A stretch of 10,909 nucleotides of DNA, from assembly GCA_946410505.1 (NCBI GenBank), contig CAMKAP010000048.1, positions 1 to 10,909 on the forward strand. Reading direction: 5' to 3'. The stretch's first letter is position 1, and each line of letters begins with the position of its first letter. Below, in pieces: positions 1 to 5,902 of the stretch. Both the position numbers and the translations under genes were made by a program. The stretch is from an uncultured Clostridia bacterium (GTDB taxonomy: Bacteria; Bacillota_A; Clostridia; Oscillospirales; Oscillospiraceae). The notes beneath the pieces were generated by a model. It was not told the DNA's origin and searched no databases. It saw nothing but the letters and a program-made list of their open reading frames with translations.

Positions 1-618
1 GGCTTTTTTTACCGCCGTTATCTGGGGAGCGAGAGCGCGCCGCGCAGCTGGCAGGAATGGCTGGCGCTTCCCTCCTGGGCCCTGGCCGAGGCGACGAACG
101 GCGAAATCTTCCGCGACGATCTGGGGGCTTTTTCCGCGGTGCGGGAGCGGCTCCTGCACGGCATGCCGGAGGATGTGAGGAAAAAGAAGCTGGCCGCCCG
201 GCTGATCGGCATGGCCCAGTCCGGCCAGTATAACTATGCCCGCTGTCTGCGCCACGGCGAGGAAGGGGCGGCCATGCTGGCGCTGGCGGAGTTCGTGCGG
301 GAGGGCTGCGGCGCCATTTACCTGCTGAATCACGCGCACATGCCCTATTACAAATGGGCCCTGCGGGGTATGGAGAAGCTGCCGCTCCTCTCGGGAATGT
401 GCGACGCCTTCACTTATCTGCTCACAGGGGAGAACGATGCATCCGGCCGCCGCGTCAAGCAGGACGTGGTGGAGGATATCTGCGCCAATGTGATCGCGGT
501 CCTGCGTGAGCAGGGCCTCAGCGACGGAGAGCAGGACTTCCTGGAGCCCCACGCCTTCGCCGTGCAGGAGCGGATCAAAAACCCGGAAATCCGCGCGCTG
601 CATGTGATGGAAGGTTAG
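1..618 (+). CDS. DUF4037 domain-containing protein (C-terminal part, 5' end outside window)
   Basis: The frame is open from the first base and stops with TAG at 616-618, giving the last 205 residues of a longer protein. I recognise the DUF4037 signature: YRRYLGSESAPRSWQEWL near the start of the visible part, then WALAEATNGEIFRDD, GMPEDVRKKKLAARL, MAQSGQYNYARCLRHGE and YYKWALRGME. In this family, DUF4037 usually follows an N-terminal nucleotidyltransferase-like fold, which would lie to the left of the window. No membrane segment or signal peptide is visible, so the protein is probably cytoplasmic. Its biochemical function is not known to me. The ATG at 139 is an internal Met, not the true start, because conserved sequence continues upstream of it. 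There is no obvious terminator right after the stop. Confidence 0.85.
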   Translation, partial: GFFYRRYLGSESAPRSWQEWLALPSWALAEATNGEIFRDDLGAFSAVRERLLHGMPEDVRKKKLAARLIGMAQSGQYNYARCLRHGEEGAAMLALAEFVREGCGAIYLLNHAHMPYYKWALRGMEKLPLLSGMCDAFTYLLTGENDASGRRVKQDVVEDICANVIAVLREQGLSDGEQDFLEPHAFAVQERIKNPEIRALHVMEG

Positions 619-876
619 TACATGGTTCCAGGCAGACCAGGCCGCTCCGGAGCGCCGCGAGCGGAAGCGAAGCAACGCGCGAACGGCGAGGCGCAGGAAG
701 CACGGCGTCTATGAAAGCGCCCTTTTCTATCTTGTACCGGCGCGCGGCGCGTTCTTTCTTTTCGGACAAGATCCGAAAAGAAAGAATGGGGGCGCATCGA
801 GCGAGATCGTAAATACATCAGCATGAAAAATACGCACAAGTCTGTTTATCTGCATTTTTTATGAGAGGTACTTAAC
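619..876. other. Intergenic region, possible interspersed repeat unit
   Basis: This is 258 bases without a convincing gene. The stretch from about 619 to 810 is very GC-rich and compositionally structured: a 12-bp palindrome CGCTCCGGAGCG at 643-654, runs of CGCGAGCGG/AAGCGAAGC type, and a 15-bp perfect hairpin at 752-786. From about 810 to 876 it becomes AT-rich and ends in the ribosome binding site AGAGG (864-868) of the next gene. Minus-strand open frames cross it (575-769, 615-839), but their basic Arg/Ser/Pro/Ala-rich translations look like GC-rich non-coding DNA. From memory, similar translated stretches recur as spurious short hypothetical proteins in Oscillospiraceae genomes, which would fit an interspersed repeat. 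I cannot verify this here. I saw no convincing promoter. Confidence 0.4.
752..786. repeat. 15-bp perfect inverted repeat (hairpin)
   Basis: Arm TTCTTTCTTTTCGGA (752-766), loop CAAGA (767-771), and the exact reverse complement TCCGAAAAGAAAGAA (772-786). A competing pairing exists: ATCTTGT (729-735) is the exact complement of ACAAGAT (766-772), which covers the loop. No T-tract follows on either strand, so it is not a standard intrinsic terminator. It lies between the DUF4037 gene and the metallo-hydrolase gene and may be the core of a repeat element. Confidence 0.75.
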
Positions 877-1587
877 ATGACCATCCAATGGCTGGGGCAC
901 GCCTGCTTTGCCGTCACCCACAAGGGCTACACCGTGCTCATCGACCCCTACAATGCCGACTACACCAACGGCTACCCCAAGCTGCGCGTCCGGGCGGACA
1001 AGCTGCTCATAAGCCATGAGCATTTCGGCCATAATTACCGCGAGGGCGTACAGCTGAGCGGCCGGCCGGAGTCGGACTGCCCCTTTGCAATCTCCACGCT
1101 GCGTGTGCCCCATGAGTTCAAGCTGGGCAACTGGCGCGGCTTTTGCGACATCCACATCCTGGAGGCGGAGGGCCTTAAGCTCGTGCACATGGCCGACCTT
1201 GGCACCCAGCTGGACGGCGGGCAGATCAGCCGGCTCTACGGGGCGGATGTGTGCATGATCTGCGCGGGCTCCGCCACGGCGCTGCCCTCCCAGGAGGCCA
1301 AGCGTGTCACAGACGAGATCATGGCCAAGGTCATCATCCCCATGCACTATCGGGACGGGAACCGGGGCGGCCACCGGCTGGAGATGATCCGGGATTTCGC
1401 CTATCATTTTGAGTCGCCGGAGTTTATCCACTACTACGATACCGACACCCTCCGCGTCACGCCGGACATGGAGCCGCAGGTGGCGGTGCTCAGGTACCTG
1501 GGACCGGAGGCCTGGACCGCGCTGGCCCAGATCCCCGAAAAGGAAGAGAAAAAATCGCTGCTGGCAAAGCTTCTGCGAAGAAAATAA
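877..1587 (+). CDS. MBL-fold metal-dependent hydrolase (UlaG/UPF0173-like), variant metal motif
   Basis: The product has 236 residues. It opens with WLGHACF (5-11) and LIDPY (21-25), typical of the UlaG/UPF0173 branch of the metallo-beta-lactamase fold. The expected HxHxDH metal motif reads H47-E-H49-F-G51-H52, so the metal-2 Asp is replaced by Gly; the codon GGC at 1027-1029 is one base from GAC. The other ligand candidates are present: H79 (VPHEF), D107 (HMADLG) and H157 (PMHYR). No signal peptide is visible, so it is probably cytoplasmic. The substrate is unknown. The family includes L-ascorbate-6-phosphate lactonase and many uncharacterised hydrolases. The start is supported by AGAGG at 864-868, eight bases upstream of the ATG. 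The C-terminus is rich in Lys and Glu. The family call is firm; the activity is doubtful because of the missing Asp. Confidence 0.87.
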   Translation: MTIQWLGHACFAVTHKGYTVLIDPYNADYTNGYPKLRVRADKLLISHEHFGHNYREGVQLSGRPESDCPFAISTLRVPHEFKLGNWRGFCDIHILEAEGLKLVHMADLGTQLDGGQISRLYGADVCMICAGSATALPSQEAKRVTDEIMAKVIIPMHYRDGNRGGHRLEMIRDFAYHFESPEFIHYYDTDTLRVTPDMEPQVAVLRYLGPEAWTALAQIPEKEEKKSLLAKLLRRK

Positions 1588-1600
1588 CGATCCGCGCCTG

Positions 1601-1629
1601 TTTACAGCAGGAAAAAAATGAGATATAAT
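1601..1629 (+). promoter_or_regulatory. Sigma-A-type promoter of the aminotransferase operon
   Basis: The -35 box TTTACA (1601-1606) and the perfect -10 box TATAAT (1624-1629) are separated by 17 bases. The predicted start site near 1636 gives a leader of about 40 bases before the ATG at 1678. AGGAGG (1664-1669) lies eight bases from that ATG. No operator-like repeat is visible. Confidence 0.85.
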
Positions 1630-1677
1630 AAAATAACCAATCAGCAATTTAAAGAATAAAAACAGGAGGAGAACAAC

Positions 1678-2862
1678 ATGGTCAATTTTTCCGACAGAAT
1701 GAGCGGCATCAAAGCCTCCGATATCCGTGCGCTTTTGAAGCTCACCGCCCAGCCTGACATTATTTCCTTCGCCGGCGGCCTGCCCGCGCCCGAGCTGTTC
1801 CCGGTGGAAGACATTCAGACTGCCTTTGACGCTGTGATGCAGGAAAACGGCCGCGCCGCGCTGCAGTACGGCCAGACCGAGGGCTATGCCCCGCTGAGAA
1901 AGCACATCGTCAACCGCATGGCCGCAAAGAACAACATCCACAGCGACCCCGACCATGTGATCCTGACCGCCGGCAGCCAGCAGGGTCTGGACTTCATCGG
2001 CAAGCTGTTTCTGAACCCGGGTGACGTGGTGGTGCTGGAGAGCCCCAGCTATCTGGGCGCCATCAACGCCTTCAAGCAGTACCAGCCCAATTTCGTCACC
2101 GTCCCCACCGATGAAAACGGCATGATCATGGAGGAGCTGGACCGCGTCCTCGCCACCACCGAGAACGTCAAGCTCATCTACATCATCCCCGACTTCCAGA
2201 ACCCCTCCGGCCGCACCTGGCCGCTGGAGCGCCGCAAGCAGTTTATGGAGATCATCGGCAAGTACGGCGTGCCCGCCATCGAGGACAACCCCTACGGCGA
2301 CCTGCGCTTCAAGGGTGAGTTCCAGCCCGCGCTCAAGAGCATGGATGACAAGGGCCTCATCATCTATTTCGGCACCTTCTCCAAGATCCTCTCTCCCGGC
2401 TTCCGCCTCGGCTGGATCTGCGCCAATGAGGAGATCATCGAAAAGGTCAACCTGATCGCCCAGGCGTCTGTGCTGCAGACGGCGACCATCAACGCCATGG
2501 TCATCTCCAAGTATCTGGATATGTTCGACATCGACGCCCATGTGGCCAAGATCCTGCCCGTGTACAAGCATCGCTGCGGCCTGATGATCGACACGATGCG
2601 CGAGTGCTTCCCCGAGGAGGCGACATTCACCGACCCCGACGGCGGCCTCTTTACCTGGGTGGAGCTGCCCGACTATGTGAACACCCGCGATCTCGCGGCC
2701 ATCGCGCTGGAGAACAAGGTGGCCTTCGTGCCCGGCTCCGGCTTCTATCCCAATGGCGATGTCAACAACGGCATGCGCCTCAATTACTCCTGCTCCTCTG
2801 ACGACCGCATCGTCAAGGGCATCCACCTGCTGTCCGACGTGATCAAGGGAGCGCTGAAGTAA
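1678..2862 (+). CDS. PLP-dependent aminotransferase, class I/II (2-aminoadipate/LysN-like group)
   Basis: The product has 394 residues, the usual length for a fold-type I aminotransferase. Landmarks occur in order: ISFAGGLPAPELFP (substrate-gating N-terminal region), LQYGQTEGYAPLR, AGSQQGLD (phosphate-binding loop), N175 in DFQNPSGR, D203 and Y206 in EDNPYGDLRF (contacts to the PLP pyridine ring), Schiff-base Lys K236 in GTFSKILSPGFRLGW, phosphate-binding R243, and C-terminal R367 in GMRLNYS, which holds the substrate carboxylate. It would move an amino group between an amino acid and a 2-oxo acid in the cytoplasm. The group includes 2-aminoadipate, kynurenine and aromatic or branched-chain aminotransferases, so I do not assign a substrate. 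Its own promoter and AGGAGG site precede it. Its stop overlaps the start of a thioesterase gene by one base (TAATG), which suggests translational coupling. Confidence 0.93.
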   Translation: MVNFSDRMSGIKASDIRALLKLTAQPDIISFAGGLPAPELFPVEDIQTAFDAVMQENGRAALQYGQTEGYAPLRKHIVNRMAAKNNIHSDPDHVILTAGSQQGLDFIGKLFLNPGDVVVLESPSYLGAINAFKQYQPNFVTVPTDENGMIMEELDRVLATTENVKLIYIIPDFQNPSGRTWPLERRKQFMEIIGKYGVPAIEDNPYGDLRFKGEFQPALKSMDDKGLIIYFGTFSKILSPGFRLGWICANEEIIEKVNLIAQASVLQTATINAMVISKYLDMFDIDAHVAKILPVYKHRCGLMIDTMRECFPEEATFTDPDGGLFTWVELPDYVNTRDLAAIALENKVAFVPGSGFYPNGDVNNGMRLNYSCSSDDRIVKGIHLLSDVIKGALK

Positions 2863-3251
2863 TGCCGCTCACGGTCGGCCTCCGGGGCAAGGCCACGGTG
2901 AAAGTTGTGCCGGAGAATACCGCTGCCGCGGCGGGGAGCGGGGCGCTGCCCGTGTTTGCCACGCCCTGTATGATCGCCCTGATGGAAAAGGCGGCGCTGG
3001 AGACCGTGCAGCCATACCTGGACGAGGGGCAGGGCACCGTCGGCACCCGGATCGAGGTTTCCCACCTGGCGGCGACCCCCGTCGGCATGACGGTACGCGC
3101 CGAGGCGGAGCTCACAGACATTGACCGCAGGCGTCTCAGCTTCTCTGTCAGAGCCTATGCGGGTGAGGAGCTGATCGGCGAGGGCCGGCATGAGCGCTTC
3201 GTCATCGACAGCGAGCGCTTCTTGCAGAAGGCTCTTGCCAAAGGGAAATAA
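2862..3251 (+). CDS. Thioesterase family protein, hotdog fold, FlK-like
   Basis: The product has 129 residues and is similar in size to the fluoroacetyl-CoA thioesterase FlK. The three residues known to be catalytic in FlK (Thr42, Glu50, His76) have counterparts here with the same spacing: T34 in FATP, E42 in LMEKAALE, and H68 in VSHLAATPVGM. The rest fits a hotdog fold, including GTVGTRIEVSHLAATPVGMT and a C-terminal RHERFVID strand. It should hydrolyse an acyl-CoA thioester in the cytoplasm. Fluoroacetyl-CoA is unlikely to be the natural substrate in this setting; the true acyl group is unknown. The ATG overlaps the stop codon of the aminotransferase gene, so the two are co-translated. A joint role in amino-acid or 2-oxo-acid-derived CoA metabolism is possible but only inferred. 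A terminator hairpin follows 16 bases after the stop. Confidence 0.87.
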   Translation: MPLTVGLRGKATVKVVPENTAAAAGSGALPVFATPCMIALMEKAALETVQPYLDEGQGTVGTRIEVSHLAATPVGMTVRAEAELTDIDRRRLSFSVRAYAGEELIGEGRHERFVIDSERFLQKALAKGK

Positions 3252-3267
3252 AAATATCAGACCCACA

Positions 3268-3302
3268 CGGGCCGCCCATTCGGGCGGCCCGCCGTTTCTT
3301 TC
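3268..3302 (+). terminator. Intrinsic terminator of the aminotransferase-thioesterase operon
   Basis: A 10-bp perfect GC stem, CGGGCCGCCC (3268-3277) and GGGCGGCCCG (3282-3291), with an ATTC loop, is followed by a modest T-rich stretch (CCGTTTCTTTC). The T-tract is interrupted, so termination may be incomplete. Confidence 0.75.
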
Positions 3303-3312
3303 AAAGAAAACC

Positions 3313-3341
3313 TTGACAGAGGGGAGCCTGTATGCTAACAT
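3313..3341 (+). promoter_or_regulatory. Promoter of the heavy-metal operon
   Basis: A perfect -35 TTGACA (3313-3318), a 17-base spacer, and a weaker -10 TAACAT (3336-3341). The -10 box overlaps the left edge of the inverted-repeat operator, so a bound repressor would block RNA polymerase. Confidence 0.75.
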
Positions 3342-3360
3342 ATGAACAGATGTTCATATG
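3339..3360. promoter_or_regulatory. ArsR/SmtB-type operator, perfect 10-2-10 inverted repeat
   Basis: Arm CATATGAACA (3339-3348), two-base centre GA, arm TGTTCATATG (3351-3360), with perfect symmetry. The TGAACA-N2-TGTTCA core matches the known 12-2-12 operator class of SmtB/CadC/ZiaR repressors. It lies between the -10 box and the ribosome binding site of the adjacent ArsR-family gene, which implies autoregulation relieved by metal. Confidence 0.88.
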
Positions 3361-3363
3361 AAT

Positions 3364-3368
3364 GGAGG
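3364..3368 (+). promoter_or_regulatory. Ribosome binding site fixing the ArsR start
   Basis: GGAGG lies eight bases before the ATG at 3377. The alternative in-frame ATG at 3362 overlaps the start of this site and has no Shine-Dalgarno sequence of its own, because the operator lies directly upstream. The start at 3377 is therefore preferred. Confidence 0.8.
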
Positions 3369-3376
3369 CGCAAGCG

Positions 3377-3724
3377 ATGGAGCACAATCACGAGGAGATC
3401 CTGAAACGGGTCCGCAGGGATCTGCCCACGGATGAACTGCTGAGCGACCTGAGCGATTTGTTCAAGATCTTCGGGGACACTACCCGCTGCAAGATCCTCT
3501 TCGCGCTCTTTGAGTCGGAGATGTGTGTCTGCGCCATCGCGGAGCTGTTGGGCATGACGCAGTCGGCCATTTCTCACCAGCTGCGCATCCTGAAGGACGC
3601 GGACCTGGTAGGCAAGCGGCGGGACGGCAAGACCATCTACTATTTCCTCTCGGATGATCATGTGCGCACCATCATCGCCCAGGGCTTCGACCACCTCATG
3701 GAGGATTATTTGGAAAAGGAGTAA
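3377..3724 (+). CDS. ArsR/SmtB-family metal-responsive repressor (Zn/Cd/Pb-type)
   Basis: The product has 115 residues from the ATG preceded by GGAGG (an upstream ATG at 3362 would add five residues). The winged helix-turn-helix spans about residues 25-92, with the recognition-helix region TQSAISHQLRILKDADLV (61-78). Two possible metal sites are visible. One is the alpha-3 Cys pair C50-V-C52 in EMCVCAIAELL, as in ArsR and CadC, with His residues near the N-terminus (H3, H5). The other is a complete alpha-5 site D93/H95/H106/E109, with the spacing of the SmtB/CadC dimer-interface zinc site. It should repress its own operon through the operator at 3339-3360 and release DNA on binding Zn, Cd or Pb. 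It is followed by an HMA protein and a P1B ATPase gene, as expected for a metal-efflux operon. The metal preference is inferred. Confidence 0.92.
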   Translation: MEHNHEEILKRVRRDLPTDELLSDLSDLFKIFGDTTRCKILFALFESEMCVCAIAELLGMTQSAISHQLRILKDADLVGKRRDGKTIYYFLSDDHVRTIIAQGFDHLMEDYLEKE

Positions 3725-3729
3725 AGGAC

Positions 3730-3951
3730 ATGAAAAAGGTTTTCAAGCTGGAGGATCTGGACTGCGCCAACTGCGCGGCGAAAATGGAGGCGGCCATTCA
3801 GAAGCTGCCCGGCGTGAAGAATGCCAGCGTGAGCTTTATGACCCAGAAAATGAGCATCGAGGCAGAAGACGAGGTGTTTGACCAGGTCGTGCAGGCCGCC
3901 GTCAAGTGCATCGCCAGGGTGGAGCCCGACTGCCGGGTCATCCTCAAGTAA
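3730..3951 (+). CDS. Stand-alone heavy-metal-associated (HMA) domain protein
   Basis: The product has 73 residues and consists of a single HMA ferredoxin-like domain. The metal-binding loop is D-C12-A-N-C15-A, followed by KMEAAIQKLPGVKNASVSF and a C-terminal VEPDCRVIL strand. The DCANCA form is typical of the N-terminal domain of Zn/Cd pumps rather than of copper chaperones, which more often have a Met-x-Cys loop. The start has AAGGAG (3716-3721) eight bases upstream, inside the end of the ArsR gene. Only four bases separate its stop from the ATG of the pump, and the pump has no HMA domain of its own. The likely role is to carry or sense metal for the pump, as a detached N-terminal domain. 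With the pump broken, its present role is unclear. Confidence 0.88.
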   Translation: MKKVFKLEDLDCANCAAKMEAAIQKLPGVKNASVSFMTQKMSIEAEDEVFDQVVQAAVKCIARVEPDCRVILK

Positions 3952-3955
3952 GCCC

Positions 3956-5762
3956 ATGACACGGAAGCAGAAAAAAACGCTTATACGCATCATCGCCGCA
4001 GCCGTGCTGCTGGCTGCGGCGGCGCTGCTGCCTGTCGAGGGGCTGTGGAAAGCCCTGGCCTTTGCCCTGCCCTACCTGGTGATCGGTTACGACGTACTCT
4101 GGAGCGCCCTGCGCAACATCGGGCACGGGCAGGTTTTTGACGAGAAGTTTCTCATGGCCGTTGCCACGCTGGGCGCCTTCGCCATCGCGGAGTACCCCGA
4201 GGCCGCGGCGGTCATGCTCTTTTATCAGATCGGCGAGCTGTTCCAGTCCATCGCCGTTGGCCGCAGCCGCAAGTCCATTGCAGCGCTCATGGACATCCGC
4301 CCCGACAGCGCAACGGTCCTGCGTGACGGCGCCGAAGAGGATGTGGACCCGGAGGAGGTGGCGCTGGGGGAGACCATCGTCATCCGGCCGGGCGAGCGCA
4401 TTCCACTGGACGGTATCGTGCTGGAGGGCTCCGGCAGCGTGGACACCGCCGCCCTCACCGGCGAGAGCATGCCCGCGGATGTGAATGTGGGCGACCGGGT
4501 GATCTCCGGTTCCATCAACCTCACGGGGCTTCTCAAGGTGCGCACCGACAGCATCTATGCCGAGAGCACGGTTGCCCGCATTCTGGAGCTGGTGGAGAAT
4601 TCTGCCGAGAAGAAGGCACGGGTGGAGAGCTTCATCACCCGCTTCGCCCGCTGGTATACCCCGGTGGTGGTGATCGGAGCGCTGGTGCTTGCCCTGGTGC
4701 CGCCTCTCTTCGTGGGCAATTGGGGAGAGTGGATTGAGCGCGCGCTCATCTTCCTGGTGGTATCCTGCCCCTGCGCGCTGGTGGTCTCCGTCCCGCTGTC
4801 CTTCTTCGGCGGCATCGGCGGCGCAGCCCGGCAGGGTATCCTGATCAAGGGCGCAAACGAGCTGGAGACCCTTTCAAAGGTGGACACCGTCTGCTTCGAT
4901 AAAACCGGCACCCTGACGCAGGGCCGCTTTGCCGTGGAGGCGGTGCACCCCCGGGAGATTTCCCCTGAGGAGCTCCTGGACATTGCGGCCGCCGCCGAGA
5001 GCCATTCTGCAGGCCCATGCGGGCGACATCGACAAAAGCCGCCTGGGCGAGATCGAGGAGCTGGCAGGCCGCGGCATTCGCGCCGTGGTGGACGGCGAGA
5101 CCTATTATGTGGGAAACGCCGGCCTCATGGAGCAGGTGCAAGCCGACTATCACGACTGCCACCTGTTGGGCACGGTGATCCACATCGCCAGAGGCAGCGA
5201 GTATCTGGGGCATATCGTCATCAACGATCAGCTCAAGGACGATGCCGCCGCGGCCATTGGTGCGCTCCGGGACCTGGGCGTGCGCGAGACCGTGATGCTC
5301 TCCGGCGATAAGGCTGCCGTGGCCGGGCATGTGGCGCAGCAGCTCGGTATCGACCGGTGCCTGCCCGAGCTACTTCCGGCTCAGAAGGTGGAGCAGGTGG
5401 AAGCGCTGTTGGATGCGGGCCGGAAGCTTGCCTATGTGGGCGACGGCATCAACGACGCCCCGGTGCTGATGCGCGCGGACGTGGGTATCGCCATGGGGGC
5501 GCTGGGCAGCGACGCCGCCATCGAGTCGGCGGACATCGTGCTGATGGACGACAAGCCCTCCCGCCTGCCGCTGGCGGTACGGATCGCCCGCAAGACCATG
5601 CGCATCGTGAACGAGAACATTGTCTTTGCTCTCGGCGTCAAGCTCGTGATTTTGGCCCTCGGCGCGCTGGGGCTTGCCAACATGTGGTTTGCCGTGTTCG
5701 GCGATGTGGGCGTATTGATCCTTGCGATCCTCAACGCCCTGCGCTGCATGACAGTAAAATAA
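3956..5762 (+). pseudogene. cadA: Zn/Cd/Pb-exporting P1B-type ATPase (ZntA/CadA), frameshifted by a ~26-base deletion
   Basis: The first part is read in one frame from the ATG at 3956. It has hydrophobic N-terminal segments, TGES (168-171) in the actuator domain, CPC (271-273) followed by ALVVSVP, and the phosphorylation site D315-KTGT. The second part is in another frame to the TAA at 5760-5762: AGRGIRAVV and VGNAGLM of the nucleotide-binding domain, VGDGINDAP, then GVKLVIL and GDVG in the last membrane helices. CPCx4SxP, the TM7 Lys and the TM8 DxG mark the Zn/Cd/Pb class (P1B-2). The frames meet at ATTCTGC (5004-5010). There AAAAESHSA is followed directly by LQAHAGD, and the invariant His-Pro segment is absent. 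Restoring about 26 bases would join both parts into a protein of about 610 residues, the normal length without an HMA domain. As it stands, translation leaves frame at the junction and stops at 5311 (451 residues), losing the hinge and the last two helices. Confidence 0.88.
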
Positions 5763-5822
5763 CGCGGACAGAACGAGGGGCGGCCTTTGCATCCGCCCCT
5801 CGAGCGACCGCGTTATTTTTTC
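5760..5822 (+). terminator. Two-tier intrinsic terminator of the metal operon
   Basis: The inner stem is CGAGGGGCGG (5774-5783) with CCGCCCCTCG (5793-5802). The outer stem is TAACGCGG (5760-5767), which includes the ATPase stop codon, with CCGCGTTA (5808-5815). A T-tract runs from 5816 to 5821. Confidence 0.85.
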
Positions 5823-5856
5823 CTCTTCGCCGCTAAGCCTGCGCTTTGTAAAAAAA

Positions 5857-5893
5857 TAGGGGATGTGAAAAAACTCGTTTTTCACATCCCCTA
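5857..5893. terminator. Bidirectional intrinsic terminator between convergent operons
   Basis: Perfect 16-bp stem, TAGGGGATGTGAAAAA (5857-5872) and its reverse complement (5878-5893), loop ACTCG. Seven A residues (5850-5856) on the left give a U-tract for minus-strand transcripts, and TTTTT (5897-5901) on the right serves plus-strand transcripts. It lies 9 bases after the minus-strand phospholipase-like gene and backs up the terminator at 5760-5822. Confidence 0.88.
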
Positions 5894-5902
5894 CTATTTT
5901 TG

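Noticed and set aside
752..786. Perfect hairpin as an intrinsic terminator of the DUF4037 gene
   Set aside because: On the plus strand it is followed by TGGGGGCGC, and on the minus strand by a GC-rich stretch. Neither side has the required T-tract.
615..839. Minus-strand 74-residue frame (and the 575-769 frame) as small genes
   Set aside because: The translations are basic, Arg/Ser/Pro-rich and lack good ribosome binding sites. One overlaps the end of the DUF4037 gene. A non-coding repeat explains the open frames better.
859..2826. A 655-residue open frame on the minus strand across the metallo-hydrolase and aminotransferase genes
   Set aside because: It lies antisense to two genes with clear family motifs and ribosome binding sites. 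The translation is a His/Gly/Ala/Val/Asp-rich composition typical of the complement of GC-rich codon usage, with no recognisable domain, and it crosses an intergenic region with a strong opposite-strand promoter.
3362..3376. ATG at 3362 as the start of the ArsR gene
   Set aside because: It abuts the operator and has no Shine-Dalgarno sequence, whereas GGAGG sits eight bases before the ATG at 3377.
4990..5020. Programmed ribosomal frameshift joining the two ATPase halves
   Set aside because: A simple change of frame would still lack the conserved His-Pro segment, and no slippery heptamer is visible at the junction. A deletion explains both the frame change and the missing residues.
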